From Bacteroidales bacterium (GTDB lineage Bacteria > Bacteroidota > Bacteroidia > Bacteroidales > UBA932): a stretch of DNA of 6,861 nt. The position numbers and the translations under genes were made by a program. Each line of letters begins with the position of its first letter. Position 1 is the first letter of the stretch. Below are positions 1 through 6,196 of the stretch, in pieces. Below the pieces are notes generated by a model, which saw only the letters and a list, made by a program, of their open reading frames with translations, did no database searches and was not told where the DNA came from. The stretch lies in NCBI GenBank assembly GCA_021443605.1, contig JABUTQ010000197.1:1-6861 (forward strand), given 5' to 3'.

Positions 1-60
1 TCTCAGAATGACGCGCCCTCGTCATCCTGAAGGAGCGCAGCGACTGAAGGATCTCCTCGA
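1..60. repeat. Interspersed palindromic intergenic repeat, left part cut by window edge
   Basis: Bases 3-13 and 20-30 form an 11-bp inverted repeat around a 6-base loop, with one mismatch on the plus strand (A8 against C25). On the minus strand the same position becomes a G-U wobble, so the minus-strand RNA folds along the whole stem. A direct repeat CTGAAGGA at 27-34 and 44-51 flanks a core of GCGCAGCG type. From memory, blocks of the form GTCATCCTGA...AGCG...GAAGGATCT are widespread intergenic repeats in several bacterial phyla, including Bacteroidota, and this copy matches that pattern with an extra CTGAAGGA. It lies directly after the thioesterase stop codon, so it would be the 3' end of that transcript. 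It has no T-run, so it is not a classical terminator. Family membership is recognition, not a search result. Confidence 0.65.
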
Positions 61-62
61 AT

Positions 63-473
63 TTATTCCTCAATAAGGTATTTCTCGACAATTTCGTCCG
101 GGAAACTCGCGGGGCGTTTGCTTTGTAGGTTGAACATATAGCCGTGCTGTTGCGCAGTGGCATATACCCTTTCATCCTCGAATACCAAAAAGTCGGCAAC
201 CCATCTGCCTCTCGATTTGAGCCATATTTTGCAAATCCCTTTGGGATGGCATCCAATCCTCACGGGGTATTTGTACTGTATGCAGGTCTCGGCCAGTATG
301 GGAGACAAATCCATCTCCAGTAGCTTGGTCAGGGGCAGATATTTGTCCAGAATTGCCATACGCATATCCTCGAGCCACTTCACATAAGCTGTATTGCTCA
401 CAATCTGCATAAAATCCACATCGTAACTGTGGACGGGAATGTCCACCTCGACAACCATTTTTCTTTCTTCCAT
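63..473 (-). CDS. Acyl-CoA thioesterase, hotdog fold (4HBT/YbgC-like), 136 aa
   Basis: The protein should hydrolyse an acyl-CoA or related thioester in the cytoplasm; the substrate cannot be told from sequence. The N-terminal motif HSYDVDFMQIVSNTAYVKW (residues 15-33) is the 4-hydroxybenzoyl-CoA thioesterase signature. Asp20 lies where the catalytic Asp normally is, five residues before the V-[NS]-N turn, and Tyr30 and Trp33 follow in the central hotdog helix. The 136-residue length fits the family's single-domain members. I chose the ATG at 473. An in-frame ATG at 548 would add 25 residues but would put the start beyond the terminator of nifJ, upstream of the promoter at 492-499, and would encode residues foreign to the family. 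A second ATG at 458 (residue 6) is also possible. The gene follows nifJ on the same strand but is separated from it by a terminator and has its own promoter. It ends at the edge repeat. Confident on fold, unsure on substrate. Confidence 0.88.
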   Translation of the reverse strand: MEERKMVVEVDIPVHSYDVDFMQIVSNTAYVKWLEDMRMAILDKYLPLTKLLEMDLSPILAETCIQYKYPVRIGCHPKGICKIWLKSRGRWVADFLVFEDERVYATAQQHGYMFNLQSKRPASFPDEIVEKYLIEE

Positions 474-491
474 ATCAACCTTAATTTGTTG

Positions 492-499
492 CAAAATTA
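492..499 (-). promoter_or_regulatory. Bacteroidota -7 box for the thioesterase gene
   Basis: On the minus strand these bases read TAATTTTG, an exact match to TAnnTTTG, followed by C as is common. Transcription would start around 485-488, giving a leader of only about 12-15 bases before the ATG at 473. This supports that start over the upstream ATG at 548. I find no clear TTG -33 element at the usual distance; that region is occupied by the terminator stem. Confidence 0.5.
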
Positions 500-505
500 A
501 ATAAA

Positions 506-541
506 AAAAATCCCCGTAGAATTTAACCCACGGGGATTTTT
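506..541 (-). terminator. Intrinsic terminator of nifJ
   Basis: Bases 506-517 and 530-541 pair perfectly over 12 bp (core TCCCCGT/ACGGGGA plus A/T extensions) around a 12-base loop. On the minus strand the stem runs into an uninterrupted run of eight T (503-510). It begins 20 bases after the nifJ stop codon, the typical place for a Rho-independent terminator. The stem also carries T5 on the plus strand, but no plus-strand gene leads into it. Confidence 0.9.
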
Positions 542-560
542 CATTCATGCGAGAGTGATA

Positions 561-3500
561 TTACTCTTTTCCGGCCATTCTCTTGTAGCCGTTCAGACGC
601 CACAATGCAAACTCCTGAGTCCTGTCGAAGAGCTCCTGAGCCTCTGTGGGGAAGGTCTTTGCAAGTGATGCATAGCGAACCTCGCCCTTGAGGAAGTCCT
701 GGAACTTGCTCCAATCCGGCTCTTTGCTGTCGAGTGTGAAAGGATTCTTACCTTCTGCCTCGAGAGCGGGGTTGTAGCGATAGAGATGCCAGTAACCGCA
801 CTCAACTGCGCGCTTCTCTTCAAGCTGGCTGTGTCCCATTCCGACCTTCAAACCGTGGTTGATACAAGGTGCGTAAGCAATGATGAGTGACGGGCCGTCG
901 TATGCCTCTGCCTCTTTCAAGGCATTGAGGAACTGAGCCTGATTTGCACCCATAGCCACCTGAGCCACATATACATAGCCATAGCTGATAGCCATCATTC
1001 CGAGGTCTTTCTTGCGTACTCTCTTACCTGAAGTCGCGAATTTTGCAACGGCTCCGAGAGGAGTTGACTTAGATGACTGTCCACCGGTGTTTGAATATAC
1101 CTCTGTGTCGAGCACGAGGACATTCACGTTCTTGCCTGAAGCGAGCACGTGGTCGAGTCCGCCATATCCGATGTCGTAACCCCAACCGTCGCCACCGAAA
1201 ATCCACTGGCTGCGTGCAGGGATAAAGTTCTGGAGTTCAAGAAGTTTCTGACAAGTCTCGCAGTTGCATTCCTTCATAAGGGGAACGAGAGCATCGCAAA
1301 CTTCGCGTGTAATGGCGCTGTTCTCCTTGTTCTCGATCCACTTGCTGAAGAGAGCCTTCATCTCTGAAGTGCAGCAAGAGCATTCCATTCCTTTGAGCAT
1401 AAGCTCGCCTACAGTCTGGCGTACCCTGTCTGAACCGAGGCGCATACCGAGACCAAACTCTGCATTGTCTTCAAACAATGAGTTGTCCCAAGCGGGGCCG
1501 TGGCCTGCAGCGTTCTTGCAGTAAGGAGATGCAGGGAACGAAGCACCATAGATTGATGAGCAACCGGTTGCGTTTGCTACCATCATGTGGTCGCCAAAGA
1601 GTTGTGTAATTGCCTTGATATAAGGGGTTTCGCCGCAACCTGCGCAAGCGCCTGAGAACTCGAACAAAGGTTGTGAGAACTGGCTGTTCTTCACGTTCTG
1701 GAACTTGTTGGCCACCGTGTCCTTGTATCCCACTTTTGCGTGCAGATAGTCGAAGTTGGCCTGCTCGGGATTCTGACTTTCAGCCGGCTTCATTGTGAGA
1801 GCCTTGTTGCCCTTCATGCCCGGGCAAACGTCGGCGCAGTTGCCGCAACCTGTACAATCGAGCGGAGAAACCTGCATTGTGAAAGTATAATCCTTGAAAG
1901 TGGCATTGCCCTGGGTGCGTTTTACGGCTGCGGGAGCCTTGGCGCCTTCTTCTGCAGTCATAAGGAACGGACGGATTGCAGCGTGAGGGCATACGAACGA
2001 GCACTGGTTGCACTGGATACAGTTTGCAGGATTCCATTCGGGGATTTCAACTGCAATACCGCGTTTCTCGTATGCTGCAGTGCCGCTCGGGATAGAGCCG
2101 TCAACCATATCCTCTGACGCGAATACGCTGACAGGGAGGTCGTTACCATTCTGTGCGTTTACGATGTCGGCTACATTGCGAATCCATTCGGGAGCAAGAC
2201 GGTTGTAGTTTGCATTCACGAACTTGCCGCCTGCGTTCTTCCAATCTGCAGGAATCTCAACCTCTACATACTCTGCACCACGGTCAACGGCTGCGTAGTT
2301 CATTGCAACGACGTTCTCGCCTTTCTTTCCGTAAGATTTGTCGATGGCCTTCTTCATATAAGCAACTGCCTCTTCGTAAGGGATGATGCCGGTAATCTTG
2401 AAGAATGCAGACTGGAGGATAGTGTTTGTCCTTCCGCCCAAACCGATTTCCGAAGCAATCTTTGTTGCGTTGATAATGAACAATTTAAGATTCTTGGATG
2501 CGATTTCCTTCTTTACGAAATCAGGGATGTGGTTGAATGTCTCTTCAACGCTCCACATACTGTTGAGAAGGAGAGTGCCACCCTGTTTGATCCCTTTGAG
2601 GATATCATATTTGGTAAGGTATGAAGGAACGTGGCAGGCTACGAAATCGGGAGTTGAAACGAGATAAGGTGCGTGGATGGGGGTGTCTCCAAAACGGAGG
2701 TGTGAGCAGGTGAATCCGCCGGATTTCTTTGAATCGTAGTCGAAATAACCCTGGCAATATTTAGGGGTGTGGTCACCTATAATCTTGATAGTGTTCTTGT
2801 TGGCGCCAACGGTACCATCCGATCCGAGACCATAGAACTTGCACTCGTATGTTCCGGCCTTTGCAAGTGAGATTTCTTCCTTGAGAGGAAGAGACTTGAA
2901 AGTGACGTCGTCCACGATACCGATTGTGAATCCGTTCTTGGGCTCTTTGAGAGTGAGGTTCTCGTAAACTGCGATGATTTGTGCAGGTGTAGTGTCTTTT
3001 GAAGAGAGACCATAGCGGCCACCCACAACCAGAATATCGTCACGGCCGAAGAGGGCGGTCTTGATATCCATATAGAGGGGCTCGCCCTGTGCGCCTGGCT
3101 CTTTTGTGCGGTCGAGAACGGCGATGCGCTTTGTGGTCTTGGGAAGGGCGCGCATAAAATATTTGGCTGAGAAAGGCCTGAAGAGGTGTACGCTGATGAC
3201 ACCAATCTTGTGGCTGTGGCCATTTGCCTTGAGGTAGTCGATTGTCTCCTTGATTGTCTCGCAAACGGAGCCGATTGCGATGATAACGTCCTCAGCATCA
3301 GCATCTCCGTAATAATCGAACGGGAGATAGTGGCGGCCTGTGAGCTCGCTGATTTCGCCCATATATCTTGCAACGATATCGGGAACTGCGTCAATATAAG
3401 GGTTAGAAGCCTCTCTTGCCTGGAAATATACATCAGGATTCTGGGCTGTACCTCTGGTAACGGGACTGTTCGGGTTGAGGGCTCTTGCACGGAATTTTGC

Positions 3501-4106
3501 AAGGGCCTTGTCGCTTACGAGAGGGCGAAGGTCTTCAGCCTCAAGCATTTCAATCTTCTGAATTTCGTGAGAAGTGCGGAATCCGTCAAAGAAGTGAACG
3601 AAAGGAACGCTTGATTTGATAGATGAAAGGTGGGCGACTGCTGCAAGGTCCATAGCTTCCTGAACGCTGTTTGAAGCGAGCATTGCGAAACCTGTGGCGC
3701 GGGCGCTCATAACGTCCTGGTGGTCACCGAAGATTGAGAGTGACTGGAATGCAAGGGCGCGGGCAGATACGTGGAAGACTGCTGGAAGAAGCTCTCCAGC
3801 AATCTTGTACATATTGGGAATCATCAGGAGCAGACCCTGAGATGCTGTGAAAGTGGTGGTGAGTGCACCTGCCTGAAGAGAGCCGTGAACAGCTCCGGCG
3901 GCGCCGCCTTCACTTTGCATTTCTGTTACGGAAACGATTTCTCCGAACATGTTCTTTTTACCGAATGCCGCCCATTCGTCCACCAATTCAGCCATAGTGG
4001 AAGAAGGGGTGATAGGATAAATAGCCGCATGCTCACTGAAAAGATACGCTACGTGAGCTGCGGCAAAATTGCCATCACAAGTGATGAATTTTTTCTCTTT
4101 TGCCAT
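561..4106 (-). CDS. nifJ: Pyruvate:ferredoxin (flavodoxin) oxidoreductase, single-chain homodimer type, 1181 aa
   Basis: This cytoplasmic enzyme converts pyruvate and CoA to acetyl-CoA and CO2 and passes two electrons to ferredoxin or flavodoxin. All domains of the fused type are present. The pyruvate-binding domain I has YPITPSS (Thr33), Glu66 in EMQSEGGAAGAVHG, and Arg116 in FHVSARALA, equivalent to Thr31, Glu64 and Arg114 of the Desulfovibrio africanus enzyme. Domain II covers about 260-400. The gamma/CoA domain has GLGSDGTVGANK near 426-437, and an EKR linker sits at 680-682. An 8Fe ferredoxin domain has Cys696/699/702/706 and Cys751/754/757/761. The TPP domain has the proximal cluster cysteines 821, 824, 849 and 1081, the GDGWGYDIGYGGLDH loop (972-986) and Asn1006 in YSNTGGQSSK. 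It lacks the longer C-terminal extension of the D. africanus enzyme. The start at 4106 gives the usual MAKEKKFITCDGN opening, although Phe14 replaces the more common small or charged residue. Odd: a cysteine-rich stretch at 909-952 (see findings). It is monocistronic, with its own promoter and terminator. Confidence 0.98.
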   Translation of the reverse strand: MAKEKKFITCDGNFAAAHVAYLFSEHAAIYPITPSSTMAELVDEWAAFGKKNMFGEIVSVTEMQSEGGAAGAVHGSLQAGALTTTFTASQGLLLMIPNMYKIAGELLPAVFHVSARALAFQSLSIFGDHQDVMSARATGFAMLASNSVQEAMDLAAVAHLSSIKSSVPFVHFFDGFRTSHEIQKIEMLEAEDLRPLVSDKALAKFRARALNPNSPVTRGTAQNPDVYFQAREASNPYIDAVPDIVARYMGEISELTGRHYLPFDYYGDADAEDVIIAIGSVCETIKETIDYLKANGHSHKIGVISVHLFRPFSAKYFMRALPKTTKRIAVLDRTKEPGAQGEPLYMDIKTALFGRDDILVVGGRYGLSSKDTTPAQIIAVYENLTLKEPKNGFTIGIVDDVTFKSLPLKEEISLAKAGTYECKFYGLGSDGTVGANKNTIKIIGDHTPKYCQGYFDYDSKKSGGFTCSHLRFGDTPIHAPYLVSTPDFVACHVPSYLTKYDILKGIKQGGTLLLNSMWSVEETFNHIPDFVKKEIASKNLKLFIINATKIASEIGLGGRTNTILQSAFFKITGIIPYEEAVAYMKKAIDKSYGKKGENVVAMNYAAVDRGAEYVEVEIPADWKNAGGKFVNANYNRLAPEWIRNVADIVNAQNGNDLPVSVFASEDMVDGSIPSGTAAYEKRGIAVEIPEWNPANCIQCNQCSFVCPHAAIRPFLMTAEEGAKAPAAVKRTQGNATFKDYTFTMQVSPLDCTGCGNCADVCPGMKGNKALTMKPAESQNPEQANFDYLHAKVGYKDTVANKFQNVKNSQFSQPLFEFSGACAGCGETPYIKAITQLFGDHMMVANATGCSSIYGASFPASPYCKNAAGHGPAWDNSLFEDNAEFGLGMRLGSDRVRQTVGELMLKGMECSCCTSEMKALFSKWIENKENSAITREVCDALVPLMKECNCETCQKLLELQNFIPARSQWIFGGDGWGYDIGYGGLDHVLASGKNVNVLVLDTEVYSNTGGQSSKSTPLGAVAKFATSGKRVRKKDLGMMAISYGYVYVAQVAMGANQAQFLNALKEAEAYDGPSLIIAYAPCINHGLKVGMGHSQLEEKRAVECGYWHLYRYNPALEAEGKNPFTLDSKEPDWSKFQDFLKGEVRYASLAKTFPTEAQELFDRTQEFALWRLNGYKRMAGKE

Positions 4107-4162
4107 ATCGACAGTAATATTTGTTTAGTATAATTTTAGTAAAACGAATTTTTTCTAATATA

Positions 4163-4193
4163 CAAAGGTATTCCCTTTTTTCTGAGAAACAAA
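4163..4193 (-). promoter_or_regulatory. nifJ promoter, Bacteroidota sigma-ABfr type
   Basis: On the minus strand a TTTG (-33 element, 4193-4190) is followed after exactly 19 bases by TACCTTTG (-7 element, 4170-4163), a full match to TAnnTTTG. The predicted transcription start is around 4157, leaving a leader of about 50 bases before the ATG at 4106. That leader is A/T-rich, has no clear Shine-Dalgarno site, and contains a direct repeat TACTAAA (plus coordinates 4124-4130 and 4135-4141). Confidence 0.8.
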
Positions 4194-4209
4194 TAATAGA
4201 TTGATTTTC

Positions 4210-4242
4210 TTGACTTGATATGTAGAATAAATATTACCTTTA
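4210..4242 (+). promoter_or_regulatory. Probable promoter of the secreted-protein/DUF308 operon
   Basis: TACCTTTA at 4235-4242 matches TAnnTTTG except for the last base. Possible -33 TTG elements lie at 4210-4212 (22-base spacing) and 4215-4217 (17-base spacing), neither at the ideal distance. The leader to the ATG at 4258 would be only about 10 bases and is A-rich, without a clear ribosome binding site. This reads as a weaker promoter than the divergent nifJ one; the two -33 regions are about 17-20 bases apart. Confidence 0.5.
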
Positions 4243-4257
4243 CAAAAAATTCAGTTT

Positions 4258-4941
4258 ATGAAAAAGAGTTGCGTCCTATTGTCTCTGATTCTATTTTGTA
4301 CTTGTCTGTCTGCCCAAACCAAGGTTATCACGGTCAGTGAAGACGAGGAGATGTCTGTGGTCAATTCGCTGAGATACGTCTCTCCTGAATATGTCGAAGG
4401 TTCGGTGCAGTTCAAAGATGGCACGCGCTATCCTGCAATGCTCAACATCGACATTTACAATTCATCCACTTTGTTTATCTCCCCCGAAAAGGATACTCTT
4501 GCCGTTACAAACGAAAAGGATATCGAAAGGGTCTCTTTGGGCTCGAGAATGTTTTTCAAGACAAAGAACGGCTACACGGAGGTGCTTGATATGTGCGGAG
4601 ACGTGCTCCTTGGATGCCAGAGAAGGCTCTCGATTCTTGAAATAGAGAAGGTCGGAGCATTCGGGATGCCCACAAATTCTTCGTCCGTCCAGACGATCTC
4701 CACCCTTTACGAAGGGGGAAATTCCTTTGAGTTAAGCAAATATAAGAATGCAAAATTCAAATACGAAGAGATTCCCGTCATCATATCAGATGGAAAAAAC
4801 ACACCGATTTCCGATAAAACGTTAAAAAAATATTTTCCCAAGAAAAAAGAGTCCATAGATTCATATCTTTCTGAAAATAAAGTAGATATGAAGGATGCGA
4901 ATCAAGTTAGGGCTCTATTCAGATTTTTGATGAACAATTAA
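4258..4941 (+). CDS. Secreted/periplasmic protein of unknown function, 227 aa
   Basis: The N-terminus is a clear Sec signal peptide: MKKS, a hydrophobic stretch over residues 5-17, then LSA before Gln20, the typical signal peptidase I site of Bacteroidota. Cysteines at 14 and 16 do not form a lipobox, so a lipoprotein is unlikely. The mature part has alternating strand-like segments (roughly residues 38-135, for example VEGSVQFKDGTRYPAMLNID), with Cys113 and Cys120 able to form a disulfide in the periplasm. A basic C-terminal section follows, with FPKKKESIDSYLSENK near 193-208 and a final helix. From memory this layout, especially the F-P-K-K-K...Y...N-K ending, resembles uncharacterised exported proteins of Bacteroidetes, but I cannot name a family. 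It is the first gene of an operon; the DUF308 gene starts 10 bases after its stop. The ATG at 4258 is the only start giving the full signal peptide. Confidence 0.85.
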   Translation: MKKSCVLLSLILFCTCLSAQTKVITVSEDEEMSVVNSLRYVSPEYVEGSVQFKDGTRYPAMLNIDIYNSSTLFISPEKDTLAVTNEKDIERVSLGSRMFFKTKNGYTEVLDMCGDVLLGCQRRLSILEIEKVGAFGMPTNSSSVQTISTLYEGGNSFELSKYKNAKFKYEEIPVIISDGKNTPISDKTLKKYFPKKKESIDSYLSENKVDMKDANQVRALFRFLMNN

Positions 4942-4951
4942 CTCAGATAAT

Positions 4952-5629
4952 ATGAAAATCATTAATACCCTTTTCGGCCCGTCTTACGGGTATATCAGAG
5001 CCATTCTGGCCATTGCCGTAGGTCTTCTGTTTGTGTTTTTCCCCGCCGATGCGGAGAAGATGCTCATTACAATCATCGGTTCCATCCTGCTTGTTGTAGG
5101 GATCGTTTCGCTGGTTCTCTCTTTGAAAGATTCTGAAAACCATGTCGGCTTGATGGGCGTAAACGGAATATTCGATATAATTTTTGGCTTGCTCCTGATT
5201 ATATTTCCCACTTTTTTTGCCAGTCTTCTCATCTATCTTATTGCTGCACTGATGCTTGTGTTTGGAATAGGTCAGATTGCGGCACTCGCTGTGGTCAGGG
5301 GCAACGGCAACATCCCGTTTGGCTTTTATATCCTTCCGATAATTCTCACTGCCGGTGGGTTTGTGATGATGTTCAAACCGAAAATAGCAGAGAAATCTCT
5401 CTTTTTAATTGCCGGCATCGCGATGCTTTGCTACGGAATTTCAGAACTGTTCTCCACAATCAAGATCAACAGGATGCTTAAGGCGATGCAGCAAGAGGTG
5501 GCAAGGACATCTGTACCGGAGAATGAGATAGAGGATGTCCCTTACGAAGACGTTACCGGCAAGGATGGTTCCAGTGAAGACGACTCAGACGAGGACGCCA
5601 CAAGAGAAGATATTTCCAATAAGGCGTAA
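4952..5629 (+). CDS. DUF308/HdeD-like six-helix membrane protein with acidic C-terminal tail, 225 aa
   Basis: Six membrane segments are visible at about residues 13-30, 37-58, 67-85, 88-113, 121-142 and 147-169. They sit in three pairs with glycine-rich turns and repeated patterns such as LAIAVGLLFVFFP and GIFDIIFGLLLIIFP, the hallmark of the DUF308/HdeD family. HdeD in enterobacteria is linked to acid resistance, but most members have no known function and none should be assumed here. After the last helix comes a basic stretch (171-185) and then a strongly acidic tail (190-222) rich in Asp and Glu, with two related segments EDVTGKD (199-205) and EDATRED (214-220). By the positive-inside rule the basic stretch suggests the tail is cytoplasmic. 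The start ATG at 4952 follows the upstream stop by 10 bases, with no separate promoter seen, so the two genes are probably co-transcribed. It converges on the second CHR gene. Confidence 0.88.
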   Translation: MKIINTLFGPSYGYIRAILAIAVGLLFVFFPADAEKMLITIIGSILLVVGIVSLVLSLKDSENHVGLMGVNGIFDIIFGLLLIIFPTFFASLLIYLIAALMLVFGIGQIAALAVVRGNGNIPFGFYILPIILTAGGFVMMFKPKIAEKSLFLIAGIAMLCYGISELFSTIKINRMLKAMQQEVARTSVPENEIEDVPYEDVTGKDGSSEDDSDEDATREDISNKA

Positions 5630-5644
5630 ATGCTTGATTTTTAT

Positions 5645-6196
5645 CTATATATACAGCAGGTAGCCCGCAATGCCGCCTGCTGTTATTGTCCATAGAGGGC
5701 TCACTTTTGTGAACAATGTCACTGCAAATGCCGCTGCAAATAACACCCAGCTTGTCCAATCGATAAAGGAGTCCGGAGTGATGAGCTGGATGGCGGCCGT
5801 GGCAATAAGTCCTATCACCACCGGCTTGAAACTCTGAAGCACTGTGTGAAATGTTGCGTTGTTCTTGAGTTTTACATATAACTTGCATACCCACAGGGTG
5901 ATGAGGAAAGAGGGGAGAACAATGGCCGTGGTGGCGGTGAAGGAGCCGAGTAAGCACAGAAAAGGGGAGCCCCCCATCGCTTCTATCACAGAATAACCCA
6001 CGTATGTTGCGCTGTTGATTCCGATAGGGCCGGGCGTCATCTGCGAAATTGCCACCATATCGGTAAACTGTTGTGCCGTCACCCATGAGTGCTGTACCAC
6101 CACTTGATTCTGAATGAGAGACAGCATCGCATATCCCCCTCCGATGGTGAAGATTCCTATAATGAAGAAAGTATAGAACAGTTCCGCAAATATCAT
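5645..6196 (-). CDS. Short-chain CHR-family (chromate/anion) transporter, second subunit, 183 aa
   Basis: This is one half-size member of the chromate ion transporter (CHR, ChrA) family, in the inner membrane. The family signature is clear: GIFTIGGGYAML (14-25), ISQMTPGPIGINSATYVGY (50-68), TTAIVLPSFLI (89-99) and a KPVVIGLIATAA segment (124-135), with several hydrophobic helices and no soluble domain. In other bacteria such short proteins occur in pairs encoded side by side and act together. Where tested, for example the Bacillus subtilis pair, they export chromate; the natural substrate here is unknown. The start is the ATG at 6196, which overlaps the upstream stop as ATGA. The frame stays open upstream to 6322, but those 42 extra residues would lie inside the first CHR gene and lack family similarity. 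A GGGAG sequence (6207-6211) lies about 10 bases upstream and AAAGG directly abuts the ATG. Confidence 0.92.
   Translation of the reverse strand: MIFAELFYTFFIIGIFTIGGGYAMLSLIQNQVVVQHSWVTAQQFTDMVAISQMTPGPIGINSATYVGYSVIEAMGGSPFLCLLGSFTATTAIVLPSFLITLWVCKLYVKLKNNATFHTVLQSFKPVVIGLIATAAIQLITPDSFIDWTSWVLFAAAFAVTLFTKVSPLWTITAGGIAGYLLYI
5653..5683. repeat. Inverted repeat in the 3' end of the second CHR gene, possible weak plus-strand terminator
   Basis: ACAGCAGG (5653-5660) and CCTGCTGT (5676-5683) form a perfect 8-bp stem with a 15-base loop, 23 bases past the stop codon of the DUF308 gene. On the plus strand it is followed by only a broken T-run (TATTGT). It may slow or end the plus-strand transcript, but it also encodes conserved-looking glycine-rich residues of the CHR protein, so it could be incidental. 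Confidence 0.3.

Noticed and set aside
471..548. ATG at 548 as start of the thioesterase
   Set aside because: It would lie upstream of the nifJ terminator stem and the -7 box, and the 25 extra residues are translated terminator and promoter DNA.
1740..2117. A 125-codon plus-strand open frame opposite the ferredoxin domain
   Set aside because: Its many cysteines come from the complementary reading of the nifJ gene, not from a real protein motif.
2777..3502. A 241-codon open frame on the minus strand inside nifJ
   Set aside because: It lies in another frame of nifJ, is rich in Ser, Arg and Gln as shadow frames are, and shows no motif; nifJ itself is intact across it.
3186..3614. A 142-codon plus-strand open frame opposite nifJ
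   Set aside because: Antisense shadow of a strongly conserved gene, with no promoter or motif.
4258..4320. Lipoprotein signal in the 227-aa secreted protein
   Set aside because: Neither Cys14 (preceded by Phe) nor Cys16 (preceded by Thr, Cys, Phe) fits a lipobox; LSA before Gln20 fits signal peptidase I.
5553..6086. A 177-codon minus-strand open frame spanning the convergent junction
   Set aside because: It overlaps the second CHR gene in another frame and the end of the DUF308 gene in antisense; both are well supported.
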